Assembly: GCF_020532605.1 (NCBI RefSeq)
Contig: NZ_JAJATW010000001.1
Coordinates: forward strand, 1 to 64,000
From: Marinomonas algarum
Lineage (GTDB): Bacteria > Pseudomonadota > Gammaproteobacteria > Pseudomonadales > Marinomonadaceae
Direction: 5' to 3'
DNA: 64,000 nt
Positions within the stretch are counted from its first letter, which is position 1. Every line of letters starts with the position of its first letter. This document shows positions 36,819-46,422 of this stretch, piece after piece. Below the pieces are notes generated by a model that did no database searches, was not told the DNA's origin, and was given only the letters and a program-made list of their open reading frames with translations. A program made the translations under genes and the position numbers.

Positions 36819-39302
36819 TTAGATAACAACAGAAACAGGGAGTGGCAGCTTCAACTGAGTTGCAATTGGTGTGTATACGTCTACCTCCGCATCATCAGAC
36901 TCAATAGAAACGATCAAACTGTAACGAGTTTTTCGGTCCCATTGCCCTAAGTGAGGGCGCTCCCTCCACCAACCAATTTTTGGCACAATGGCAATAAAGC
37001 TCGATGAGGCAAGCTCTGCAGTGGTCCCTACCCATGTATCAGAATGAATTGAGCCTCGATCCCTTGCAGTTGCTCCAAGCAGCCAGTGTTCGGATGTGGA
37101 CTGTTTGTTTTGTCGCTCCTCATCCTCTTCGCGCGCAGCTTTATTAATACCCTTAATAAATTCATTTTTAGACTGACCTGGACTATTGATTTCAAATCGT
37201 AACGCATGGGATGAGTAGCGATAGCGATCTTTCCAACCTATTTCTCCAGGACCAGGCTCAATAAAGTAGGAAAGCGTTACCTTCATTCTCACCTGAATAT
37301 TGTCAGGCAATAACTCTAAAACATCTTTTGGCCATGGCAGATCATAGAAATGCATATCTTTTGTGCGAAAACCGCCACGAGGCTTTTTATCAAATGGCTG
37401 AAGCTCTGCTTGTGCAATTAAAGTCAGCGAATTAGTGGCACTGTAAAGAGCTCGCTGCAAATTGGGCACACCATAGCCACAAACTTTCAGCAATTGCTGA
37501 TAATTTGTTTTGGAATCCTTCACCATGAATTGCCGCTTAAGCGGCTCTGGCCAATTTGCTGAATGGACCAACAAAGCTCGCACTGTTTCTTCCCAATAGT
37601 CAGGGTATACTGAGCGAATCGTAGCGGCCATGTTAGCCAACTGTGCAGTCGCCGCACTGGTCATATTGAAAGGGTAGAAATATCCCTGCTGGTCAGGTCG
37701 ATAGGCCGTTGAGAGAATCGATAAATCATCACTCTCTGTAGCGAAACCAGACTGATCTACGGCCAGATTCCCTCCTTCCAAAACCAATTCTGGCTTTACA
37801 GGCCATTTACTTTCTTCCCAAGTACTGGAAGTCGTCGAATATGGTGATAACGTATTTGCGTCGGCAACGGGGCGATAGCCTGATAAGTTAGGATCTTGTA
37901 TATCAACCAAACTGGTTATGGCGCCAACCGTTAATGCATTCCAAGATTGAGCCGGATCATGCACTGACTCAGTAAGCTGTATATTCGGATAATGCTGGGC
38001 GGCATCGTTCATAGAAATATTTGCTATTGAGTTACCACCACTGACAATAAATAACCGCTGCTCTTGCCATGCTGATGTCAGTTGGTCGATTTCTGCAGAC
38101 CAAGAACTAGGGCGCCCCCTATCAGAAGTCTCTATTGAAGTAACTGCCATACAGTAAGATCGCTTTCTAAAAGGCGCTTGAATCTCCGCACGGCTAATAC
38201 CTTGAGCGGTAATGTAGCCCCAAATATTTGCTTCATTAGAACCAACATTTGGAAGAATTTTCACAGATTCGAGATAATGAGAAATATAGACGGGCTCACT
38301 GCTATCCAGTAAAACAGTAAGATCACCGTACAAAGATGTTCCTGCCATTAAGGTGCCATGCCCATCATGATCATGAACGCCCCAAGATGCATCTACTGCT
38401 TGGCAATCGTCGCCAGAAAGAAACGGATACAACAAAGGGTGGCCCCTGTTTACACCAGTATCCAAAATGCATACTGCCGATTTGACATTCTCCGGTCTCT
38501 CAATTCGAGCTCGAATATTTTCAACCCACTCCGATTTCTCTTTAAGATCCATATCCATAAAAAATGCGGTGGTCGGTTTAGCAGAGCGGTATTCAGCAAT
38601 CACGTCACTGGATCGAGTAATCATCTCAAGATCTGAGGCGTTGGCAAAAATCACTTTGACCATTCGCTCCGGAAACCTTAATACGCCGACTCGGGCTTCA
38701 ATTTTAAGGCTGTGTAGAAGTCTTTCAAATATACTTAACACTTCATCGCTGTCGCTACGAAGCCATACCTCAATCCAAGATTTACTTTGATTGGGTTTAG
38801 CTGTCTTAGCGTCGGTCCAAAATGAGTCGATTAATAGAGCGCTTCTGATACTGGCTATGCTAACGATTAAATCTCGGTTTTTCGGGTTACCGGTAGAAGT
38901 ATTCTGATGAAGGTATTCATCCAGCTTTTTTAAAAAGTAGTCGCGTTTCTTATTCGACACATACACGGTCGCAAAGGTCACTTTTTGACCTGAAGCATCC
39001 AGCTCATCCCGAACATTCAATAGCCGAATTTCTTTAGAGCCTAAATCCTCTAAGCTCTTTGTAATTAGCTCTGCCCCAGGATCACTAATAAACTCAAGAT
39101 ACACACCGTTTCTTGTGCCAACCATAGCAAGGGGATTACACTCTGACTGCTTCCAAGCTTCATTTAATTGATTCTGTAAAAACTTGCCATGCTGAGCCCT
39201 ATTTTTTGGGATAAGATTTTTTGTGATCGGTAAACTAACTGGTGATGTGTAAGGATGTGATTCAGGTTTCTGAGGCAAGAGAATATGAGGTAGCTTGTCC
39301 AT
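36819..39302 (-). CDS. ietS: IetS-like subtilisin-family serine protease (S8)
   Basis: An 827-residue intracellular S8 peptidase without a signal peptide. The catalytic triad is complete: D281 (ILDTGVN), H315 (DGHGTLMAG) and S549 (NMTSAATAQ), with oxyanion asparagine N424 (SGGNS). A 250-residue N-terminal region precedes the protease and about 230 residues follow it. It lies 80 bases downstream of an AAA+ ATPase gene. This pairing and the start (LPHILLPQKPE) match IetS of the IetAS plasmid-exclusion and antiphage system. The pair sits inside the BREX operon. Confidence 0.82.
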   Translation of the reverse strand: MDKLPHILLPQKPESHPYTSPVSLPITKNLIPKNRAQHGKFLQNQLNEAWKQSECNPLAMVGTRNGVYLEFISDPGAELITKSLEDLGSKEIRLLNVRDELDASGQKVTFATVYVSNKKRDYFLKKLDEYLHQNTSTGNPKNRDLIVSIASIRSALLIDSFWTDAKTAKPNQSKSWIEVWLRSDSDEVLSIFERLLHSLKIEARVGVLRFPERMVKVIFANASDLEMITRSSDVIAEYRSAKPTTAFFMDMDLKEKSEWVENIRARIERPENVKSAVCILDTGVNRGHPLLYPFLSGDDCQAVDASWGVHDHDGHGTLMAGTSLYGDLTVLLDSSEPVYISHYLESVKILPNVGSNEANIWGYITAQGISRAEIQAPFRKRSYCMAVTSIETSDRGRPSSWSAEIDQLTSAWQEQRLFIVSGGNSIANISMNDAAQHYPNIQLTESVHDPAQSWNALTVGAITSLVDIQDPNLSGYRPVADANTLSPYSTTSSTWEESKWPVKPELVLEGGNLAVDQSGFATESDDLSILSTAYRPDQQGYFYPFNMTSAATAQLANMAATIRSVYPDYWEETVRALLVHSANWPEPLKRQFMVKDSKTNYQQLLKVCGYGVPNLQRALYSATNSLTLIAQAELQPFDKKPRGGFRTKDMHFYDLPWPKDVLELLPDNIQVRMKVTLSYFIEPGPGEIGWKDRYRYSSHALRFEINSPGQSKNEFIKGINKAAREEDEERQNKQSTSEHWLLGATARDRGSIHSDTWVGTTAELASSSFIAIVPKIGWWRERPHLGQWDRKTRYSLIVSIESDDAEVDVYTPIATQLKLPLPVSVVI

Positions 39303-39382
39303 AAACTATTGAATTCCATTTTGAAAGGGACTGTTAGGAAACACTTTCGTCAACAGTCTCATTTGATAAAAGAAATACTCTA

Positions 39383-40351
39383 TTAGAGCTGAGAGTACAC
39401 CATTTTCCTCTGACCTAGAGCGTCTATTAGCTCACTAGCCGACACTTTAGCATCATCCTTCAGAATGGCTTGTTTCATAGCATCGCGACAAGCAGATCCG
39501 ATCTCAGCTTGGCTCAAGCCATCGCATCCTGAAAGCACTTTTTTCCAAGCGAATCGAGAACCAAGAAAGGTACCTAGAATTAATTCAATCAAACGTCGAC
39601 AATCTTCTTGATTAGGTAGTGAGTAATACAACACATCATCAAAACGACGAAACAAAGCTTGATCAAGTAATTTAGGGTTATTCGTTGCGGCAACAATGAT
39701 GCTTTCAGATTGATCTTGTTCGATAAATTGAAGCAATGCGTTCAAAACTCGTCGCATCTCGCCTACATCATTGTCTAAGGATCGATCGCCACCAATAGCA
39801 TCGAACTCATCGAAGAAGTAGACCCCCTGCTTCTGTACCATCACATCAAAAATCTGACGCAATTTTGCACTGGTTTCTCCCATAAATTTCGTCACCATTC
39901 TATCGACCTGAACTGTATAGAGCGGCAACTTCAATTCATGCGCCAGTACTTTCGCAGACATTGTTTTACCAGTACCAGGAGGTCCAGCAAGCAGTAAGCG
40001 TCGGCGATTGCTCATACCAAATTGGTGCAACTTGTCGCGCTGATAAAACTCTCTTATGACTCGTTGAAAACGCTCAAGGGTTACCTCGGGCGCCACCAAA
40101 GATTTAATCGGGATATCCGGCGCTTCCGTAACAACAAGCCCTTTAAGCTCTTGCGGGAACGGTACCACCTTTAAGTTATGTGAAGCTTTATTCTTATGAC
40201 TATCAACGAGCCCACGTATTTCATGGGCCAGTGTTGCATGACCTTGCTTGGCCTCATGAGCGGCCACTTGAAGAGCAATAGAATAGAATCGCTCTCTATC
40301 CTCTTCAGAATATGAGCGAATTAGAGATTTAATCTGATCCGCAGTTGCCAT
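39383..40351 (-). CDS. ietA: IetA-like AAA+ ATPase
   Basis: A 322-residue single-ring AAA+ ATPase. Walker A GPPGTGKT is at residues 123-130, Walker B VYFFDEFD at 177-184, and the sensor segment IIVAATNNPKLLDQALFRRFDD follows. ATG 40351 is chosen over TTG 40363 because the resulting start MATADQIKSLIRSYSE matches IetA proteins as I know them. It presumably controls or feeds the IetS protease encoded next. Confidence 0.83.
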   Translation of the reverse strand: MATADQIKSLIRSYSEEDRERFYSIALQVAAHEAKQGHATLAHEIRGLVDSHKNKASHNLKVVPFPQELKGLVVTEAPDIPIKSLVAPEVTLERFQRVIREFYQRDKLHQFGMSNRRRLLLAGPPGTGKTMSAKVLAHELKLPLYTVQVDRMVTKFMGETSAKLRQIFDVMVQKQGVYFFDEFDAIGGDRSLDNDVGEMRRVLNALLQFIEQDQSESIIVAATNNPKLLDQALFRRFDDVLYYSLPNQEDCRRLIELILGTFLGSRFAWKKVLSGCDGLSQAEIGSACRDAMKQAILKDDAKVSASELIDALGQRKMVYSQL

Positions 40352-40363
40352 TACAAAATCCAA

Positions 40364-40528
40364 AGCCTTTGACAGTTAATAAAAAATAAGTATTAGATAT
40401 TTGCGCTGAATTTTACCGTAAGTCATCGATCATCCATAGACCAAGAGTAAATATATCCTCCAATCTAGCATAAAATAGCCAATTTTGATGATTTTGGGCG
40501 ATGTTATGAGTAATAAGAAAGCGATCTT
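40364..40528. other. Gap upstream of ietA
   Basis: AT-rich DNA between the decayed ATPase stub and ietA. No open frame or clear motif is seen. It is the likely place for a promoter giving ietAS its own transcription. Confidence 0.3.
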
Positions 40529-40815
40529 TTATACTGAAAAGTATTTAACCAACTCGGTGGCGCTCGGGCAAGCTGGATGTAACGCTGACTGCTCTACTGA
40601 AAAGCCCCAATAATTAACCATACGTTTAGCAAAGGCAATCTTATTGTGCCCTTTTCCTTTAGCCCTATTTCTTAAGCAATTTCGCTTAGTCAATCCATAA
40701 GGTTGCTTTTGCCAGCGCCATTAGTGCCGGCAAAAACCAAAAATGGTGATGTATCGCCCAACTCCAAGTGGGCAATACTTTTAAATCCGCGAATTTCAAG
40801 CTTATGAATATTCAT
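40529..40815 (-). pseudogene. Decayed AAA ATPase stub right after pglX
   Basis: An ATG overlaps the pglX stop as TAATG, then 41 residues follow to a TGA at 40690-40692. They read MNIHKLEIRGFKSIAHLELG and end with the Walker A AGTNGAGKS, the unmistakable N-terminus of an SMC/OLD-like ATPase. One frame over, the sequence continues open as GHNKIAFAKRMVNYWGFS to a TAA at 40529-40531, which looks like a protein C-terminus. The centre of the gene, or of a two-gene module, has been deleted. Nothing here can make a working ATPase. Confidence 0.7.
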
Positions 40816-43800
40816 TATTTCACCTCAGGGGCAGACCCAGTAACCCCTTTCACGTCTGCTAATAAATCACCAAATTTACCATAGTTCACTTTAACACCGT
40901 CATCGAGATCCAGTGAAATACGCATATCAGCATAATGTTTTAGCTTGTCATCAAACTCACGTAGCTCCACCTGCTTCTTAGTTAGAGTTGTCAGCTCCTT
41001 CTTGAGACGGTTCGCTTCACTAGTCGAGTCAGCCGTTTCAATTTGCTTCTCAAGCTGCTCTGCATACGCATCGTACTTGCCTAGTAACGGGGTGACATAC
41101 TCAGTACGCATACGAGAAAGCGTGCCCTCATTGTAACGGTGCAGGTAAACCAGGCACTCAAAAGCCTTCTGTTTGCCTGAGCTAAATAGCCAATAAATAG
41201 GACGTTTTTTGTAAGTCTTCAGGTGGTCTTTATAGAACTGGGTAGATAAGTAACGACGAATCGTCTCTAGCGCTGATTCTGATTTCTTGGGCTTTATGGC
41301 ATTTAAGCAAAGTGATTCGGCAACGAAATTCAAGTTTTCTTGCAGGTGATCATCACCCCAAACGACTTGAACAAACTCTCGGAAGCGGTTTGTTGCATCG
41401 TCTTTGAACCACTCTTTATCTGTTAACGGAATTATGCCGTCTTCGTCAACAGCGAAAGATTGGTAAGCTCCTTCGTGAACTAGTTTATCGAAGCCATCAT
41501 TGCCTGCATGAGCAAAGACTAAGCCTTCTTGGTCAAGAGAGTAGCGCCCAATCATACAACCTACAGAAAAGGAAATAACTTGTTGAGTCAAGTCGGATAC
41601 GCTTCTTTCTTGATATGTAACCTCATCTTCAATTTCCGCAGTCTCAAATTTTAGTCCATACATCTCAAAACAGAATCGGTTGATGTTTGATTCCATACTT
41701 GACAGAGCGCTTAAAAGCTCCTTTTGTTCATCTAGCTCCTTCTCGAATGAATTCGAGATTGTTTTATTCGATAGATTAAGTACTTTATTCAATGTAAAAC
41801 TTGAGGAAGTTTCATCTCGCTGATATAAAATTTTACTTATTTCTACTGCTTTTTGTGCGCTATTAGAAATTTTATCTTTTAAGTCTGCGCTAGACTTAAA
41901 CGGTATCTTTCTGACATCTCCCACTTGGAATGATGAACTTGGATTCATGAAAGACATATATTTTTTCAATACCTTACTATTTAAAATAGCAAGAACCAGA
42001 AACAAATCTTCTTCACTTGGAAAGCCTGACGGACCTTTAATATCGAAAATAAATCCTGGAGGGTTATATCTTGCCGCAAATGTTTCTTCTCCTGCTTTAT
42101 TTTTAAATGTCATATCTCCCCATGTAATTCCTTTCTTAAAATAAAGAGGAATATTTTTAATAGTTCGTGTTGGGGAACCATAAAGACTTTTTGCATATTC
42201 AATAAGGTCTTTGCCTGAGCCTGCCCAATTAACCACATATTCTTGATTACCAAACCAACGAATTGCGGCTCCCCCTTTATTATATGGAAACCATTTACAG
42301 TTACTCATCTCGGCATCTTCGTGAGATAATGCTTCGCGCTTAATGTTATGATTCGATACTTCCCACCAAAGCCGCAAAAATCGATCGTTGTCTGAAGTAG
42401 CCATTCCCTGCCTTGGGAAAAGCACATCTTCAAGTATTTCCTCATTATCAAATGTATCGAATAACTCTCGTTCAATCCAATAAGCAAGCCTAATCCCAGG
42501 AATTTCAAAAAACTCTCTGATCTGATACGATTTGAATATGCAGTCTTTATTTAAAACTCGCTGCCTTTTTTCTTCGGTATCACCTTTTACATTATTAATA
42601 AACGTTGGTTTGAATTTTTCACTACGATTTTTCATAAATGTAAAACTAGCTAGCTGAATCGCAGGCCCCGTTATCTCAGGAAATGAATTAGGTCCCAAAT
42701 GACACAAGTTAATCAACATGTTATTGCTCATGAGCTTTTTCCTAAAATGCTCATATGAACTTAAGAACATCCAACTCTGCATTGTAACCATCGATATAAT
42801 TCTATAATCTTTCAGGAATTCGATACCTTTACTAACGAACATTGCAAATAAATCTGATTTGGATTCGGGGTAATGCGACCCAGACATTTTTTTAATTTCA
42901 GCATTCATACCCTTATTGCCCATGTATGGGGGGTTTGCAATAACAGCATCGTAACGAATCGACAGAACCAATGCCTGATGCACAAATTTTATCAATTGCT
43001 TCGCTGCAGGTTTTTGCATTGAGTCACCTGACTCTTGAAGCTCGACAAGCGTGCTTAGTAGCTCTTTTAATAGGTCATGGTCATCGCTAGGTACATCAAT
43101 CAAAGAACCAAAGGTCTTTGCTTGGGTGAATCTTGCCAACGTTCGCTTCAGCAGTTGGTAGCGGTTGTCTGCATTGAACGAGCTTAAATCTTGCGCTTCG
43201 TCAGAGAACAGCCCTTGCGATGTGCCGCTTTTCCAACTTCCCGATAGGTTGAGTGCTTTCCATATCGTTGGCAGGTCAATATGGTTACTTTCCTGCAATG
43301 ACAGTACATTAAGTCGCACGTTACGGGTAAAAATACGCTTATCGTCATCTCTAGCCATCATCATCAGCGCAAAGCCAGATAGCTGCGCTGCACGATCATC
43401 TATGTCCAAGCCGAAGAGGTTGTTCTCCAGAATCATCTTTGGAATGTCACGAGAGCGGAAACCTCGTTCTTCGTAGATGGCTTTTAGTACGTTGTAAGCT
43501 TCGATCAGTATGTGGCCCGAGCCGCAAGCTGGGTCAAGTACTTTGATGGTTTCAGGTTCAATAGATTCTGGCGTAATAGCCTTAAGCTGTTGGTTAACTT
43601 CGTCAGATTGTTCAGCAGGCTCAATGTAGTATTCCATCTGCGTTTTAATGGCAGAGTCTGGGTAGGTTTGCAGCCATTGACGACCGACTGAGTTTTGTAC
43701 CAGGTACTTCACAATCCAGTTAGGTGTAAATAGCTGGGTGGCGGCAGGAATATCTTCACTCTTGACCACCTTGCCCATTACCTGGTCTTTCTTTTCAGAA

Positions 43801-44486
43801 ATGTAGAACTGGTAAAGCCAGCCAATAACTTCTACCTGTTGCCAGTCCTCTTCAGGGATGCCGTCTACCAATCCACGCAGAATTGAATCGGTGCGTGTTA
43901 GGTTGTCTGGTAGCAAAAGCTCAGTTTCATCGTCCAATGCGTCAAATAAGAAAGGCATAGCTTCATGTAGCTTATGGCACTGGCCTAACAACAGTTCACG
44001 ATACAGTTCTTCGTCTTTGTTGCCCGCAAGCTTGAGTTCGATAATGCGAGCTCTATCTAACCCGAGTTCATCCGCAGCATCTTGCGCATGGTCGATAATT
44101 TCAAAGCGCCCTTTGTTCGTTGCGCCAGCGCCTTGGGAGTTGTCTGGGTGCGACGCTGGATATGAAAGAACGCGAAAACCGTGGCCTAGATAGTCATGGA
44201 TTTCCATATAGCGAATAGCACACAAACGGTTGAACCAGGTATAAGCTACTTGTTCGACGAGCTGGTTATAACCCATTGCCTGTACTGTTTTTACCAACCG
44301 TTCTCTAGCTATCTTTACAATAGGCTCGAAGGTTTTGCCTTCGATTAGTAATACTGAGCCTTCTTGCTTGACATCCGATATCTGTTTGTCACTGTATATG
44401 CCTAATTGGTTTAATTTTTTTGAGACAGCGCTGATAAACTCACGTCTTGCTTGAGGGGCATATTTTTTAAGACTTGCAGTATTCAT
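40815..44486 (-). CDS. pglX: PglX, BREX type I adenine-specific DNA methyltransferase
   Basis: A 1,223-residue methyltransferase that marks host DNA at a non-palindromic adenine site and is needed for BREX defence. The SAM motif DPACGSGH is at residues 318-325 and the catalytic NPPY at 518-521. The region from about 560 to 900 is the specificity part, followed by a C-terminal coiled coil (LEKQIETADSTSEANRLKKEL). Length matches type I PglX. The gene starts 3 bases after the TOPRIM-like gene. Confidence 0.94.
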   Translation of the reverse strand: MNTASLKKYAPQARREFISAVSKKLNQLGIYSDKQISDVKQEGSVLLIEGKTFEPIVKIARERLVKTVQAMGYNQLVEQVAYTWFNRLCAIRYMEIHDYLGHGFRVLSYPASHPDNSQGAGATNKGRFEIIDHAQDAADELGLDRARIIELKLAGNKDEELYRELLLGQCHKLHEAMPFLFDALDDETELLLPDNLTRTDSILRGLVDGIPEEDWQQVEVIGWLYQFYISEKKDQVMGKVVKSEDIPAATQLFTPNWIVKYLVQNSVGRQWLQTYPDSAIKTQMEYYIEPAEQSDEVNQQLKAITPESIEPETIKVLDPACGSGHILIEAYNVLKAIYEERGFRSRDIPKMILENNLFGLDIDDRAAQLSGFALMMMARDDDKRIFTRNVRLNVLSLQESNHIDLPTIWKALNLSGSWKSGTSQGLFSDEAQDLSSFNADNRYQLLKRTLARFTQAKTFGSLIDVPSDDHDLLKELLSTLVELQESGDSMQKPAAKQLIKFVHQALVLSIRYDAVIANPPYMGNKGMNAEIKKMSGSHYPESKSDLFAMFVSKGIEFLKDYRIISMVTMQSWMFLSSYEHFRKKLMSNNMLINLCHLGPNSFPEITGPAIQLASFTFMKNRSEKFKPTFINNVKGDTEEKRQRVLNKDCIFKSYQIREFFEIPGIRLAYWIERELFDTFDNEEILEDVLFPRQGMATSDNDRFLRLWWEVSNHNIKREALSHEDAEMSNCKWFPYNKGGAAIRWFGNQEYVVNWAGSGKDLIEYAKSLYGSPTRTIKNIPLYFKKGITWGDMTFKNKAGEETFAARYNPPGFIFDIKGPSGFPSEEDLFLVLAILNSKVLKKYMSFMNPSSSFQVGDVRKIPFKSSADLKDKISNSAQKAVEISKILYQRDETSSSFTLNKVLNLSNKTISNSFEKELDEQKELLSALSSMESNINRFCFEMYGLKFETAEIEDEVTYQERSVSDLTQQVISFSVGCMIGRYSLDQEGLVFAHAGNDGFDKLVHEGAYQSFAVDEDGIIPLTDKEWFKDDATNRFREFVQVVWGDDHLQENLNFVAESLCLNAIKPKKSESALETIRRYLSTQFYKDHLKTYKKRPIYWLFSSGKQKAFECLVYLHRYNEGTLSRMRTEYVTPLLGKYDAYAEQLEKQIETADSTSEANRLKKELTTLTKKQVELREFDDKLKHYADMRISLDLDDGVKVNYGKFGDLLADVKGVTGSAPEVK

Positions 44487-44489
44487 AAA

Positions 44490-45248
44490 TTAATTCCTTA
44501 CTTCGCCACAAGCATTTTTAACTACAGCGATAATATTACTCTTTAATTGACTAAAGCTAGGCATATCCTCTAATCGGTTAACATCGATTTCAGCTATAAG
44601 AGTACTGAGATCTTCACGGCTATAGTCTTGATTATTTATTGCATTTCCTAGCACAACTTTCGGAGCTCGCTCTGCGGAACGGTCGTTGCCAGAAAGATCC
44701 ATTTCTAGATTTTGACAGTGACAATATGGGTTTTTTTTAACCGAACAAATGATCCATGACTCAGATGTAGGCTTAGGAATCATGGCAACGCCATGTTTGT
44801 ACCCTACTGCTTTGAAACCAGATAAAACGGCTTTAACACGATTAGCTTGCATGTCTGGTTCACGGTCTAATTCAGATCGTGTACCGTCACAGTCATGAAA
44901 ATATACGGATAGGCTATTAGCCCATGTTTCTGGAAAATTCTCTTTTGTGAATTCAGCAAGCGCAGCAGCACGTTTAGCATGTTCTAAATGTCCTTTTACC
45001 GCTTTATCTTTGCTCGGTAGTCTAACTTTGCTAGCCCTTGCTCTTTGCCCTAACTCTTTACGATAAATAAAGGTATGCGTAAAATCTTGACCTTGATTCC
45101 ACTCAGGTAAACAGTTCTCTAAAAGCTTGATAATCAGGGCGTACATTGGGCCTTGTAGAAAGTCTTCACCATTTGATACCTCTAAACTATTCTGGCTAAT
45201 ACCGATATCAGTTGGCCCTTCACCTGTCGCAATTAGGTGTAAAATCAT
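44490..45248 (-). CDS. TOPRIM-like partner of an OLD/PARIS/AbiL-type ATPase
   Basis: A 252-residue protein with TOPRIM hallmarks: an N-terminal glutamate in ATGEGPTDIG (E10) and an acidic DxD in YFHDCDGTRSE (D119, D121). This fold provides nucleases in OLD, PARIS (AriB) and AbiL systems. The detailed family (DUF4276, RloB or another) cannot be fixed by eye. Its ATG overlaps the ATPase stop as ATGA, so the two proteins are made together. It probably is the effector, released or activated by the ATPase. Confidence 0.65.
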   Translation of the reverse strand: MILHLIATGEGPTDIGISQNSLEVSNGEDFLQGPMYALIIKLLENCLPEWNQGQDFTHTFIYRKELGQRARASKVRLPSKDKAVKGHLEHAKRAAALAEFTKENFPETWANSLSVYFHDCDGTRSELDREPDMQANRVKAVLSGFKAVGYKHGVAMIPKPTSESWIICSVKKNPYCHCQNLEMDLSGNDRSAERAPKVVLGNAINNQDYSREDLSTLIAEIDVNRLEDMPSFSQLKSNIIAVVKNACGEVRN

Positions 45249-46414
45249 AACTTTTCTAACCTCTTGCTTCGAAAGTTTTCAGCTTCCTTAGCCACATCGG
45301 ACAGGTGTAAGTCCAACATTGCTTCACCTGGAGCCAACGCTTCCAGTTTTCTATCAGCAGACTCAAGCTCGAAGAATTTTACTGTTTTAGTATGACCCTG
45401 ACTATTTTTATAAACTAAGTGTACGGAGTTTTTCGCAAGCTCTTCGTCAATAAAATTCAATACTAATGGACTATGGGTCGTGATCAATATTTGTTGTGGT
45501 GATCGGATAAATGTTTCGACAAGCTTTTCAGTAATCTCAGAATTGACGCCATTCTCAATCTCATCAAACTGCTGGAATCTGGAACTAGACCTTTGACTTG
45601 CCAGTATGATTAAAATACGCAACATGCCATCGTTGATATGCTTGGCATTCGTTAATACATCAACGTGAGAGCCGTCATCACTGTAGAATCGCTCTGTTAG
45701 CACAAGACTTAATGTGCCATTCAACTCAGTTTTAGTTTCCATTTCCACTACTTGGGGAAAATAGCTATATAGGTTCTTCAATAAGATACCTTGTGACCTC
45801 TTATCTAAATTATGGATATAGCTAATCAAGTACTCACCAGCACTACCAATTTTTCCTGCTGATACAAATCGCCCTGAACGCATGACCTTAGGCGATAAGA
45901 GGTCATGGCTATCAACATTAGTCATAACTTTTCGAAAAATGGCAGCTTCTTGTGGTAAAGCAAGTCCATCCAATGCTGACAATATTGAACCTGAATATTT
46001 GAACATAAGATCCGGAAAACTGTCACGCTTAGTTTTTAGCCTTCCCTGAAATAGGCGTAACAGCTGCTGGTCATTAGATAAATCCGTTAGAGTCTCACTT
46101 GTACACAGGCCTCTTTTCCAGTTGTATGTGCCCCTCCACCGCAATTTCTTATCTGAAAACTCTATATCGACTTCGAGGTCAAATGTTTCTCGTGTAGGGA
46201 AGAAATAAGAAGCAACATCTTTTTCTTCCCAACCTCTTTCACTTAACCAACGGTCAATTTTTCCTTCCATAAGAGCAGATACATAACTAAACAGTTGTAA
46301 AACCGAACTTTTCCCTGCGCCGTTTAAACCAATGATACAATTAAACTTCGGGTCAAGGTTTAACTCAAAATCAACTAACGATTTGAATGCGCTAACACTT
46401 ATTCTTTTGATCAT
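45245..46414 (-). CDS. AAA_21/OLD-like ATPase, sensor partner of the TOPRIM protein
   Basis: A 389-residue ABC/SMC-type ATPase. Walker A GLNGAGKS is at residues 29-36, the signature-like HINDGMLRIL near 259, Walker B FDEIENGVN at 283-291 and the H-loop ITTHSP at 311-316. This is the layout of AriA, AbiLi and other toxin-controlling ATPases. It lies 8 bases after brxC and overlaps the TOPRIM gene, embedded in the BREX operon on the same strand. Confidence 0.75.
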   Translation of the reverse strand: MIKRISVSAFKSLVDFELNLDPKFNCIIGLNGAGKSSVLQLFSYVSALMEGKIDRWLSERGWEEKDVASYFFPTRETFDLEVDIEFSDKKLRWRGTYNWKRGLCTSETLTDLSNDQQLLRLFQGRLKTKRDSFPDLMFKYSGSILSALDGLALPQEAAIFRKVMTNVDSHDLLSPKVMRSGRFVSAGKIGSAGEYLISYIHNLDKRSQGILLKNLYSYFPQVVEMETKTELNGTLSLVLTERFYSDDGSHVDVLTNAKHINDGMLRILIILASQRSSSRFQQFDEIENGVNSEITEKLVETFIRSPQQILITTHSPLVLNFIDEELAKNSVHLVYKNSQGHTKTVKFFELESADRKLEALAPGEAMLDLHLSDVAKEAENFRSKRLEKL

Positions 46415-46422
46415 CGCTCCAC

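Noticed and set aside
43165-44193. Plus-strand serine-rich frames inside pglX
   Set aside because: Serine-rich antisense shadows without ribosome binding sites; pglX is well supported on the other strand.
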